From Petrosia ficiformis (Eukaryota; Porifera; Demospongiae; Haplosclerida; Petrosiidae), in the NCBI GenBank assembly GCA_947044365.1, contig OX345636.1:2562001-2626000 (forward strand): a stretch of 64,000 nucleotides of DNA. Reading direction: 5' to 3'. Both the position numbers and the translations under genes were made by a program. Each line of letters opens with the position of its first letter. Position 1 is the stretch's first letter. Below, in pieces: positions 22,488-35,900 of the stretch. A model generated the notes under the pieces. That model was not told the DNA's origin. It searched no databases and worked only from the letters and a program-made list of their open reading frames with translations.

Positions 22488-23102
22488 GGTTGTAGTCTTT
22501 TCCGTGGGCGGATGCTACTCCAATCAGTTTCTAGTCTTGCAAGCTTCTTGCTGCATACAATCTGGTTCCATTCTGTATTTTTTGGAAGCCACACCCACCC
22601 GGGGGTATAATTATTGGGCCTAAATGTTTTGACTGATAGTTTATTTTCAGAAAGAAAGCTAAACACGGCCCACAGGTGGTGGAGGGGGCGGTCGGTGGGA
22701 AACAATGGCAGGGGTAACTGTAGTTGCTCTCTGAGAAAGATCGGAGTTTGATAGTGTCTAGAAAGGTAAATTTTATGGTTTCAGTGAAAAGCTACAGAAT
22801 TCAGCTTTCTTCAGCCTCTTGTAACTTTAAAAGTAAAATGAATTTGCAGAAAACGGCTTCGTAACTTTTCTGAAAATACATTGTACTTGGTGCACGCCAT
22901 GTATGGTGGGCGTGGCTTTTATGGTTTTGTACTTATGTTGATTGGAAAAATGGCGATTTTAACAATATTTCTTCAATTACAGGACAATATAAAGCTGATC
23001 GGAAGATTTGAAGGTTGCTATTACACCAGGTTAGAGTCATATAATATAATATTCTATTTTGAAACTGGTTGGAGTCGCATCCGCCCACTCCCTAGTACCA
23101 CC
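22488..23102. mobile_element. TTAA-target non-autonomous DNA transposon, copy 3 (complete, 615 bp)
   Basis: Flanked by TTAA (22484-22487 and 23103-23106), in the opposite orientation to copies 1 and 2. Terminal inverted repeats GGTTGTAGTCTTTTCCGTGG and (inverted) GGTGGTACTAGGGAGTGGGC. It serves as the reference for the family because it has neither the 171-bp expansion nor the DIRS insertion. No transposase gene. Confidence 0.9.
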
Positions 23103-23106
23103 TTAA

Positions 23107-23593
23107 TTAAGAAAGTTAACATTAAATTGACAAAAGGACAATGTGAAAATATTTGGGAGATGATTCATCAAACTACGTCCTTGTATTGTGGGTTTCTTCT
23201 GGTTTGTAACAGTGTGGTTAAAAATAAGATAGTTAGAGGTCTTTAGCTGAGGATATTAATTGTTTTAGAGCTCTTCCTTTGCTTGAACTTGATAACAACT
23301 AATATCCCTCCCCTATAATGAAACCTTCACCAAAGACACCTCACCATATCATGTGAATGCCTGTATAATTTATATGATTAGTTAACATTGTAGAATCCAT
23401 CAACTTTAGATTCATAGGATGTTTTCAGTTCAATTCATTAAAATCACAGCAAAAAAAAACACCAAAAAAACAATTACACAGAGAGAATACTACATCTACC
23501 ATACTATTTGAGATTAAAAATTCTAGATATAATATATAAAAGTTTACATATAACTGTATTATGTTAGTAACATTAATATTAGTTTTCCCTCCA
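23107..23593. other. 3' flank of the large Death/ankyrin/caspase gene
   Basis: Sequence downstream (minus strand) of the stop codon at 23594. AT-rich and non-coding; no canonical AATAAA was found on the minus strand close to the stop. The 3' untranslated region probably lies here. Confidence 0.4.
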
Positions 23594-23952
23594 TTAAAGT
23601 TTAAATTCTACAAAATCTGGTCTTCCCATATACTTTTTAACTATATCTACTCTTTCCAAGAAACAATTGACTTCCTGCGCAGTATGCCTGAGATTTAATT
23701 TTATCAGCACTTCAAAGACCTTTCCCCAGGTTACAGAAGTGGGTTGTCCCTGTATCCAATCGTTAAGTATTATATTTAATTTGCTTAAATTACCAAGAGC
23801 AGCATTCTTAGTCAACGATTTAAGATCACCAACTGTAATTCCTAGTTCTATGCCCAAGACATGCCAATCAGGTGAATGGTTTCGGAGTAAATTATAAACA
23901 TCACATAACTCTGGAGACTTCTTTCTCATCGAAAACTCTCCTTCAGCTCCTT
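23594..23952 (-). CDS. terminal exon: C-terminal Death domain and stop codon
   Basis: Acceptor TTATCTAG (AG at 23954-23953), stop TAA at 23594-23596. The exon reads SPELCDVYNLLRNHSPDWHV, LGIELGITVGDLKSL, a linker and TWGKVFEVLIKLNLRHTAQE, then VNCFLERV. This is the six-helix Death-domain pattern, with Trp in helix 2 and again in helix 5. The frame joins exon 24191-24856 in phase 1 (C|AA). Death domains bind other death-fold proteins, so this end probably recruits partners. Confidence 0.85.
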
Positions 23953-26900
23953 CTAGATAATAAAGAATAATATAAAAAGTATAATTATAGCTATGCCTGA
24001 AATTAATAACAAGAGTACAATAATAATAATTATTATTTTCATATGCATCGAATGAAAGCTGTATGCATGCATGCATGCATATTAAGGAGAGTAATGCAAA
24101 TATATGCAATGGAAAAATGATTTTTCAATGCAAGAGTATGAAAATGCATGTTACTATGAACAATAATTACAGATCATTTTTTAAACTCACGTTTTAGATT
24201 AATTTCACCAATGTTATCAATCATGTAGAATGATTGCTGATGACCTTCTCTTTCTATGGCATCACGTGTTTGGCTCAAAATATTAATTAGTGGAAGATCA
24301 AGTTTCAGATTGTCACTGAGATAGCGAGTCCATAGTCCTCCTTGAATTGTATCTCCCACTGCCTTCTCACCAACAGATGTGGCAAATGCAGCCAAGCCAT
24401 CAGTAACTTCAACATTTGTGCTGCGAGCATTTCCACTCAAACAGCAATCAAAAAAGAAAAAGAACTTATGTTTCTTTTTACCTGTATTGCCAGCTTCAAA
24501 AGGATGTATTATCTCGCTTTGAATATTAACATGAACATTATCACTTGTCACCACAAATGCGCCCGAGTCATCAATCCCACCATGTCCGGCAAAATAGAAT
24601 GCAACATAGTCGTATATGCGTGGGTACCGATATTTAGCACCAGCTTGAATCAAGCACTTTAAAGAATCACGATTCAAGTTGTTCTCACGCAAGACGGCAA
24701 ACTTCAAGTCCTTTTTAAAAGTCTGGTACATGTTGTCCACATCAATGTCTGTTCCTGCTACAGTCATCCCAATGACAAAAGCAATACCTTGTGCCTCAGG
24801 CTTCTCTCTCTTGCACAGAGGCGTTATTTTTGATGTAAAGTCCCCTGGTTTGCATACTACAAAAAAATATTGTCAATCATTAATGTGATGATTATATTAG
24901 CACAATAATATATGCACAGTATGTTTGCAGGACAAATCATGTTGCAGTAGATATGCATGTAATGGAGAGAATATGTTTACAACGTACAACCTTGGGTAGG
25001 AAAAGAATAACTTATATAAAAATACACAAGCGGAAAAGACCTGTTTTGTTGCAAATCTGACACAAAAGGCTCAACGTCTATACTTGCATTATACATCAAT
25101 TTATTCCACAACTTCTGTTGAGTTTAACTCTTTACCGACTATAATTGAAATAAGCATTTTCGTTATTAACCTAAATTTAATTAGGAAATATTGTGTGGGT
25201 GGAGCCTTAAGATCTATATAGCTTTATTCAACTCTATAACTCTCATATTTTATAATACTCAAAATTCTAACTTACTATGTGGAAAGAAGATTCTTTAACA
25301 AACCCATTGAAGTAAAATGTATGCTTCGCTTTCATCAAGAAGAGGGAAAGGCGAACGTTTGTAAGTATTGTAGTCGACGGGCAACGCCCACTTTTTGTCT
25401 ACTCTGTATAACGCCTAAATTTTAAGCAACCATGACTTTTAACTCACTTAGTCATACAGAAGATCTTCTGAGAAAGCTATTGATACCAAAAACATGCTTC
25501 GTTAGCTACAGGAAAGCAGCAAGACGAGTATTTGAAAAAGTAGTAGTCAGCGGCGACGCCCATACTTAGCGTCTTTCTCACTTTTTTTGGGCCTACAACT
25601 TGACGTTTTCCCTAATTTAAACTAACTAAATGTCTTCTTCGTAGTGTGTGCTTGTCTATATTTAAAGATTCTATCATAAAATTGCCTTTTGCTATTTAGG
25701 TTGCAAATCTGCAACCTTCGTTAATTAATGCATTATTCAAAAGTTGCATATTTGCAACCTTCGTCGGTAAAGGGTTAAGCTGAAGTCCTCATACCAATAA
25801 TGTAATTCCTAAGGTTAGCACAGTAAAATTGTTGAAACCATCATTTCCAAGCATGACATATTCCTATACGTAACACCTACATAAGCCTATGTACTTCCAC
25901 ATTTTGAATATTGTGATACCACATAGATCCCATATAAGAATAATTATGGACAACAGTCATTTGTTCGTATGACAAATCATAATTAAATAATTTGTTAAAT
26001 TTTTAATACGTATAAGTTGTTGTTCTTGTAGCTTGATGTTTTAACTATAGAAGATAATGGCTACAGTACTATAATAAGTATTATTGTTGTATTTTTTATT
26101 TCACTTATTTCTGTATGGTCTGTTTACAGAGCATTGCTGAAAACTGCTGAGTGGTGCCAATGAAATACAAAAAAAATGGAAAAATAAATAAAATAGAAAT
26201 GAAATATGTGGAGCTAGAAAATGACCTTTAGCTTAGATCCAGCACATTATGTTGTAGCAGCCACAGTGAAATCAAGTGCAATTGAGATAGTGACTACCTT
26301 ATTTGTACTTGATTTCAAGCAGGTTTAAAAAGCGAAACAAAGACAAGTTGTGTTCCATAATTATAATATTAACAATTTTTTTTCCTACTAACAGTCATCT
26401 GAAAGGTGTAAAAGAGTAATCATTAAACTGAATGGCAATAGAGAAAGCCTATTGTTATTTGGAAGCTTGCTAGTATACCTTGTTTGATGTTCCAATGTTC
26501 GTAGTTTTGCTGGTAATAGACAGACAGAGACGTGCAAATGATTACAATAACCATCTGCACTGTCTTGGTGAGTTAGACTTAATACTTATATAATTATAAT
26601 TATTATGATTAGCATTATAAATAAAAGTTATAGTTTAGTCTCTCATTGTACAATATAAATATGTGACCAGCTATGAGAAGACCAGGCTTATGGATTAAAA
26701 TAAAATACAAGTGAAAGTATACAGTTATTAGTTATACATTGGCAATCACCATTTTATTACATAAAAAGCTTCACTATATAGTATCTTATATTCAATTGAT
26801 ACTTTCAGTGAGGCTTGGAGACCTCTATGCTTTTCGCTAGCCTATGCTAAAGCAACTTTATGGAATTGAATTGGAGTCAAAAATGAAAGATTAATGACTT

Positions 26901-29900
26901 CAAAGTTTTAATTGCTTGTTGTGGTTTGTGTTTATCTTGATTGGGATGTCTCATAAACCAATCTAGAGCTAATTTTCAGGCAAACAAAAACTTTATATTT
27001 TGAAATTTCAATCCATAGCCTGGTTTTTTCAGAGACAGTCGCATATTATTTCAAACTTACTGTCACTTTCCTCTATTGGTATGTCTTGTGACTTCTGTCG
27101 GACATCACTGCAGATACCTAGATAGAACAAAAATATTCGTAAGTAGCAACATAATTATAAACTTGTTCCTAACTGACTGTTATCATGAGCAATTGTAATT
27201 ATATACTATGTATTACAATTTAAAGCTAAAGCTATGCTAGTTAATATAATAACTTAATAAAATTATTGTAAAACAAATTGAAAGAGTTATCAAGCACTTA
27301 TACAAACACTTTGTATAACTAATGATTATAGTCAACTATTATAATATAGATTGAATCTACACCTTCTGTACTATAAATACTATACAAACTTACTATCTTC
27401 TTCCTCTGGTGAAGTGTCTGTGCTCTCATGTGGCATACTACGAAAGGTATCTGAAGTAATAATAAATATCGTAAGTAGCTACTACAAAAAAATGGAAACA
27501 CATCATAGTAGATGACTTCAATTTAATGAGTGAATAATAGTCACTTTTATAACGTTTAATGTAGTCATTTGTTTAGTGCGAGGTTAGAATTTTGATATTA
27601 AATGTGGTGAAATGCAAGATGCAGTGCAACTGATGAGTAAACAAAATGAGAGGTTTTCCAACATACATCAAGGAAAACCTCTAAGTATGTAAATGTGACA
27701 GAAAATTGGTAGGATCCTTAAGAAAATCACACAGATATGGCATGTTTCTACATTATCACAAGACACACACCGTGTCTTGGTGATTCTCATTGATTCTACT
27801 AATTTTTGTTATGTTTCCATTCAGGATTCCCTTGACACACATTGGATGATCGTTCATTGGTAGGAGTGAGTTCAATTGACATTAAGCTGATGAAAATTTG
27901 AGTATTAAGATTACTTGTGGGTGATACCAGTAATGTTCATTTTGATATGATACCAAGTAGTTTGGGAATCAGTATTGATGGTATCGAGTACGATACCAAT
28001 GCTAAACAATGCACATGAGCACAATGCACATGGTTAGACAAGCAAATTCAGCTAAAAATGTGCAAGTGCTATGAAAATTTATCTGTTAAATTAGTGTGGC
28101 AGATTAAAATATAGGTGTGGTAGACACGTAATATGGTATCATAAACAACCGAAGACTATCGATATTGTTGGAAAATTTTAAGTATCATAGATATCAATTA
28201 TTTTTGATATTGCTCCCCTAATTAAGAAATTAATGTAATTTTAACAAGGATATCCTGCAGTTTGCTAGAGAGAGGCTCAGTTGCAATGAAGGAATAACTC
28301 TTCAATGAGTATAATAATAAAATTAATGTAAATCACAATTTTTAAAAATAATCATTTAGATAGTAGCTAAGTGTATATGATTACCCTTTTGGATATCCTT
28401 TTTTGGCAATCAAGGATTTCTAGATATAAACTTTGTCCTCCAGCTACAGTAAGTTAGACTTATGAAAACATTTAAATCAACAATGTCCCACCATCATTGT
28501 TATAATAGAAATACAACTTTCTGTTGTAGATATTGCTTGTTTTTGTTTGGGTTAATTGATTATGAATTAACTTTGATCATGTGATGAACCACGTGTTTGT
28601 TAACATTTGTTTCACTTCTTTAATTGTCATCCATTCAAAACAAGCAACATTAATTTAAACTAAGATCGAGTGAATAATATGAATCTCTTACACTTTCACT
28701 GTTGTTCAAACAAACAGCCAGGGTGTGTCTTTGTTCATCGTTATTGCCACATCTTAAATTCGTGGCCAAAGCAACATTGATTATTATAGTGCAATGTAAC
28801 ATTATTATACCTTGGTCACTATTTCCCACAGGAGCCGCTTCTTTCGTTTCACTGCTCTCTGTAGAAGAAACATATGTGTGAAATTCAAAAAAGTATATTT
28901 CTGCTCACTCTTCAATCATCATTACTGTAACTATATTTATTTATATGCATGGTTTTGTCATAGTAAAGTACTGATAATGCTACAGTATAATTATAATGCT
29001 GCAGAAATGTACATACCTCTGCTAGCAAAGTAAAGAAAAATTAATAGTATAGTATAACTGCATTTCAGTACTACCACTGTACAATACATACTTCAGAGGT
29101 GTCTCTAATCCAACTATTACAAAAACAATACCTTTCAAGTAAACTTCACCAATGTTGGAATGATAGTTAGATTCTTGTAGTCTTCCTGAAGCTATAGATT
29201 CATTCTTTACAGCATCGTGTGTTCGATCTAAAATGACATTAATTGGGAGAGGGAGTTTCATATTATTATGGAGATGAGAAGTCCATAGTCCTCCTCTCTG
29301 TTTGTCTCCTTCGGATTCGGAGCTTCTGGAAGTTGCATATGCAACCAGACAACCACCTGGAGCTTCAATCCTAAATTTCTGGGGTTCTGGGGAATGATCG
29401 TCAGGATCTTTTCTCATGGATTGAGTGGCCAAACAGCAATCAAAAAGAAGTATTCGACAACGATGTTTAAGGGTAGGAGAATGTTCATCCGAAAATGGAG
29501 AAACAATGGATTCTTCAATGTATACCTTATCAAGATCACCTTGTTTTCGATGCTGGAATGGTAGGATATAAGCACGTCTGTTATGATCAATACCACCATG
29601 ACCGGCAAAATAAAATGCTACAAACTTGTAACTGAGTGGATACACAATTTGGGGAGCAATATTCAGCAAGGACAGTACTTCACAGGCGGTTATATTACGT
29701 TGAGACAAGACGGCAAAATTCAAGTCTTCAAATGTTGATGACATGTTTTTTATGTCGATATCAATCCCATTTGGACCACATATTCCAATAACGAAAGCAA
29801 TACCACTAGCATTAGGTTTTTGCTGACTTTCAAACTCAACCAGCATCCTGAATTTCTCCTGTTCTTTCTGGTTGCCTATAAGAAGAAAGGTTTATATTAA

Positions 29901-32900
29901 ATTGTACGTTTTGTCATATCAATTATTGGATTACCAAACTAAATGCAAAATAACACTCTTTCTTACCAGTAGGCCTGTGCGATAATGAAAAAACCTATAT
30001 CACGATAATAATCCCAACTATCACGATTATCACGATAATTTGATTTCAAGAATAACTGAACAACATATTTATTTAATTTCAATTCAATGAATAAAAGTTA
30101 AATTATTATTAAGGAGTAAGATTCTCAAATGCCTCTGTTATTGAGCGCTGACCTGGTTTAGACAGTTCAGACATATGAAACTAGTAGCTATTTAAGACGA
30201 AACACTATCATATTCATCTTTATGGTTGTATTGCAGATGGACAATCAAGTTAGTGGTATTTTCTTTGTAAGACAGCACAAAACACAGTGAACTGTCTGTC
30301 TCTTCTTTTTATCCGGCTCCAAAAATTTCCCCTCTTGTGCTAGAAACCCGAAATATTTCCAAACAGGACTTTTGGCCTTCTCTAAAGGTAGGTATTCAAA
30401 ATTAGAAGCCATCGTTACTCGACGAGATGCTTGTAAGTGTATTGATTGAACAATGTGCGAGCAGTGTGCGCATGCGCAAATTATCACGATAAGAATGTCA
30501 ACATTATCGTTATCGCGATAACAATTTCTTTTTGCGATTATCGACCTATCGCGATTATCGCACAGGCCTACTTACCAGTAGTAGTTTCTTGCTCATTTGA
30601 TACACCAGGTGACTGGTTGCTATTCCTCTCTAATAGGAAAAATAATGAATCACTATAACTTGTAGTACAAACTTTCATTTCTGTGCAGAAGCTTGATAAT
30701 TTTATATGAAAATCAGCACTGATAAATACTACAAAAAGGATACCACACACTCGGCAAAATGTCATCAGTCTTGATGTTCACATAAAAATTATATTAGCTA
30801 GTATTATGAGCTTATAATATTTGATAATTACAACAATGTCTGGGTTGCGGTCAGTGAGTTAGGGGTACAGAAAGTGAATGATAGCTGAGATATCTACAGC
30901 AGAGCCACAGTGTTGGAAATGGGAAGAATTGTCAAAACATGATCAGTGCTCTAAGGGCTAACAATTAATTAAAATGTAGACAATAGTCAAATTTTTATGG
31001 CCCACAGGCTAGGGCCTTCCCTATGATTGCTTTCCCACAGGTTCGAACGATATATATATAAATTCTTGTATCGCTTGCATGAGTATGTGTTGTATATGTA
31101 GTTAAGGAACCTGCATCATTCCAGGAGGATCAGTCAATTAATGAGTGTGGCACATAATAGAATGTGCGCTCTGGCTCTACAGGCTTGTAGCGTACGTAGA
31201 ACTGCTAGATATTCTGAAATGTACTACTGAAGTTCTACAAGATCTTTTAAAAGGTAAGGAGAGTACATAATCAAAATAATAACTATAATAGATTGAGTGA
31301 ATCTCTTACACTTTTACCATTGTTCAAACAAACAGCCAGGGTGGGTCTTTGTTCATCATTATTGCCACATCTTAAATTTGTGGCCAAAGCAACATTGATT
31401 ACTACAGTGCAATGTAACATTATTATACCTTGGAGACTAGTTTCCACAGGAGCTGCTGACTTCATTTCACTGTTCTCTGTAGAAGAAGCATATGTACGTT
31501 TAATATATTTCTACTCACTCTTCAATCATCATTACTGTAACTATATTTATATGCATGGTTTTATCATGGTAAAGTACTGATAATGCTACAGTATAATTAT
31601 AATGCTGCAGAAATGTACATATATCTGCTAGCAAAGTATAATAGTATAGTATAACTGCATTTGAATACTACTACTGTACAATACATTCTTCAGAGGTGGC
31701 TCTAATCAAACTATTATAAAAACAATACCTTTCAAGTAAACTTCACCGATGCTGGAATGATAGTTAGATTCTTGTAGTCTTCCTGAAGCTATAGATTCTT
31801 TCTTTACAGCATCGTGTGTTCGGTCCAAAATGACATTAATTGGGAGAGGGAGTTTCATATTATTATGGAGATGAGAAGTCCATAGTCCTCCTCTCTGTTT
31901 GTCTCCTTCGGATTCGGAGGTTCTGGAAGTTGCATACGCAACCAGACAACCACCCGGAGCTTCAAGCTTAAATTTCTGGGGTTCTGGGAAAGGATCGTCA
32001 GGATCTTTTCTCATGGATTGAGTGGCCAAACAGCAATCAAAAAGAAGTATTCGACAACGATATTTAAGGGTAGGGGAACGTTTATCCGAAAATGGAGAAA
32101 CAATGGATTCTTCAATGTATACCTTTTCAAGTTCACCTTGTTTTCGAAGCTGCAATGGTAAGATATAAGCACGTCCGTTATGATCAATACCACCATGACC
32201 AGCAAAATAAAATGCTACAAACTTGTAACTGAGTGGATACACAAAACTGGGGGCAATATTCAGCAAGGACAGTACTTCAGAGGCGGTTAGATTACTTTGA
32301 GACAAGACGGCAAAATTCAAGTCTTCAAATGTTGATGACATGTTTTTTATGTCGATATCAATCCCATTTGGACCAGATATTCCAATAATGAAAGCAATAC
32401 CGCTAGCATTAGGTTTTCGCTGACATTCATAATGAACCAGCGTCCTGAATTTCTCATGTTCTTTCTGGTTGCCTATAAGAAGAAAGGTTTATGTTAGATT
32501 GTAAGTCTTGTCATATAGATTATTGGTTTAGCAAAATAAAAGCAAGATAACACTCTTACCAGTAGTAGTTTCTTGCTCATTAGATACACCAGGTGACTGG
32601 TTGCTATTTCTCTCTAATTGAAATGAGGAAAAATAATGAATCACTATAACATGTAGTACAAACTTTGATTTACTGTGCAAAAGCTTGATTCTACAGCAGA
32701 GCCACAGTGTTGGAAATGGGAAGAATTGTCAAAACACGATCAGTGCTCTAAGGGCTAACAATTAATTAAAAGGAAGACAAAACTCAAATTTTCATGGCCC
32801 ATAGGGCCATCCCTATGATTGCTTTCCCATGGGTTTGAACAATGTATGTATATATATATTCTTGTATCACTTGCATGAGTATGTGTTGTATATGTAGTTA

Positions 32901-35900
32901 AGGAAGTTGCATCATTCTGGGGAAGTTGCGTCATTCTGGGGGGCTCAGTAAATTAATGAGTGTGGCACATAATAAAATGCATGCTCTAGCTCTACAGACT
33001 TGTAGCTTACGTAGAAACTGCTACATATTCTGCGAGATCCTTTGAAAGGTAAGGAGAGTACATAATCAAAATAATAACTATAATAGGCTGTTGTGTTTCA
33101 GGCATGATAGTCAGCCATGATTATTGAATGCTGGACACCAAAAAGCAATCATAGGGATACTTTTTTTTCTATATGTCTTGTTTCTCGAATTCTGTAAAAT
33201 CCTCTAAAATTAGAACTCACATATAAAAGTTACCGGTAGTTCCTTAATTTTAAATAATTTATAATGAACCTATACACTATGTATAACATTATTTATATTG
33301 GATATCACCATGTCTATAGGTGTTATGGCCAAATAACATTTGTGAGAAAATTATAGGTGGTAAGTGTAACCCAAGACATATTTTATCATGGGAGTTATTG
33401 CCCATAACATGTGCCTGACAGGTGATATGTGGTTTATACTTTGGCAATCATAAAAGTGTCATAAGAACACAATTAAGGTTCCTTTATGAAGCAAAGGGAA
33501 GCATTTACAAGTGATTGCAAACCCCAATTTAATCCTTAAAGACAAACATTCAATCCTATTAAAATGTAAAGTATTAACTATGGTGTGAAGGTATGTTTTG
33601 AGCATATAACTGTACGTCAAAGGTTATTATGATAATTTCTTACACACAATGTTATAAAATTGCATACAATTATATAATTATAATCATATTTATAGACGAA
33701 GTACATAAATATAAACACACTTACCTTTTTTTAGATATTGGACAACATTGTCTTTCCCATTAGCTTTAGCTTTCCTTAATGGGGTAATACCTTTGTCATC
33801 TTTACAGTCTGGAGTAAACTCATATTCATTTATCAGCTCTTTTACTATATCCAGCCATCCATGATATGCAGCATAATGAAGAATAGTGACATTGTTGTTA
33901 CACTTCATTGTACGAGGATCTTCAATTTTCTTTAGCAATCTAAGAGCTTCCTCATGTCTACCACAGTTAAAAGCATCATAACACTGTGTTTCTACAACAA
34001 ACAAAGTAACAAGAAGTGAAACATTTTGCATGCATTTCTAGAGTACTAAAACTACAAAAGGGTAATGAGTATTTTTTGTATCTCATTGATACGAATACTC
34101 AAATATTATAGCCTTTGATTGAGTGATTATTGACACCAAAATGCATAACATGTGTTGAGAATGTGGGTAGTTAACAGAGTTCCTACCCTGAATTTTACAA
34201 GATATTTATCCTAAATTCACAAATGTTTCTATTTTTTATTATAATTATTAATGAAATTACTCAATATATATCTGCAATTGTTCTGCAGATTGTGTGGCAC
34301 TAACATAATGGTAAATATACTAAATTATAGACTATAATATTATGATATACAAAACACAATTAGTACATAAACATAAACAGACACCAAATGTACCTATAGC
34401 TTCTTCCAGGTAATCCACAACAGATTGTTTGCCATTACTTCTAGCTTTGCTTAATGGGGTATTACCATCTTCGTCCTCACAGTCTGGATTAAACTGGTGT
34501 TCTGTTATCAGCTCTTTTACTATATCCAGCCATCCATGATATGCGGCATAATGAAGAACAGTGAAATTGCTCTTACTTTTCACTGTACGAGGATCTTTAA
34601 CTTGCTTCATTAATGTATGAGCCTCCTCGTGACTACCTTTGTTAAAAGCATCATAACACTTTGTCTCTGTCTCAGCTACAAGTAACAAGAATTGAAATAT
34701 GTCTGCTTGCATTTGTAAATAAAACAGACAATTTATTTAGGGTCTACATCAATTTATTATTTCCCTCTAAAATACATATCTAGCAGTACAGAATCATTTA
34801 CTCCAATAACTAAAGGTTTATAAAGTTTGCACAACTCGAAATCAGTAACATGTAATAACATAACAATCGACTAGAATAAGAAAGGTTTACTTCACTAAAC
34901 AAGATCTACAATATATGAGATAACAATAATTATTTTTGAACATTATTTAATAAGTTGCATAGTGTACATATTTTAAGAGGTAGTTTTACTTTGGGATGGG
35001 AGGGGGAGGGGCAGGTTGTTACATAACAGAATATATGCTTCAGTTCACACACAAAAGCAGGAAGAAAGTATATTTTTAAAGTTCTACGAGAACCTTTAAA
35101 AATTAAGAAGAGCAAATAACTAATATACTAACTTCAACAGTCTGCTTGTTTCAGACATGACAAACTAAAAATCACTGTACAGTAAAAAGTAAGAGCAACA
35201 AACATTACCCATGTTTACTGAATGAATGGGAACACAAAACAAATATAGAGATACATATATCTTGCTATTAAGTCTATATTCACAAAGTTTGTTGAAAATA
35301 AACCTCACAGAAATTTCTTACAGTATATTAAGTTATTGGCCTTTAGAAAATGTTACAGTATATTGGAGATGGCAGCAATGTTAATATGATATTTAGTATG
35401 CCGAAAAGTGTAATTATCAATCTATCATGGCTGTTGCACAGCAAACATTTTAAATACTACAACTACAAAAGGGTTATAAGTATTATTTGTATCTCATTGA
35501 TACAGCTAGTCCAAATATCCTAGTAGTTATTATAGCCTTTGAAGATGTGGAGTGGTTGACACAGATTATATTAAATACCAAGAAAAGCATTATTATACTA
35601 TAAGTACATAAACATAAATACACAACAAACGTACCTATAATTTTTTCCAGGTAGTCCACAACATGTTGCTTTCCATTACTTCTAGCTTTGCTTAATGGGG
35701 TATTACCATCTTTATCCTCACACTCTGGATTATACTGATGTCCAGTTATCAGCACTTTTACTATATCCAGCCATCCATAATGTGCAGCACAATGCAGAAG
35801 AGTGAAGTTGTTTTTATTCTTCACTTTACGAGGGTCTTCAACTTGCTTCAGTAATCTAAGAGCTTCCTCCTCTCTACCGTAGCTAAAAGCATCGTAACAC

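Larger units (their letters stand above)
28665..31270. repeat. duplicated caspase segment, copy B
   Basis: Exons 28811, 29132 and 30576 with their introns match 31285-33085 over most of their length, including intronic text such as CAAACAAACAGCCAGGGTG and GTGTTGGAAATGGGAAGAAT. The extra length of this copy is mainly the 0.6-kb hAT insert. Confidence 0.85.
31285..33085. repeat. duplicated caspase segment, copy A
   Basis: Counterpart of 28665-31270, lacking the hAT insertion. Holds exons 31429-31476, 31729-32472 and 32560-32613. It also carries a remnant of the CCCTTAGA-ended TTAA element (GTGTTGGAAATGGGAAGAAT at about 32708), like copy B at about 30912. Confidence 0.85.

Noticed and set aside
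22881..23246. 121-codon plus-strand open frame
   Set aside because: Lies mostly inside TTAA element copy 3 and continues into flank; not a gene.
27930..28210. Second full copy of the 14922 MITE
   Set aside because: Only words such as GATACCAAGTAGTTTGGGAAT match; ends and duplication are missing, so at most a decayed fragment.
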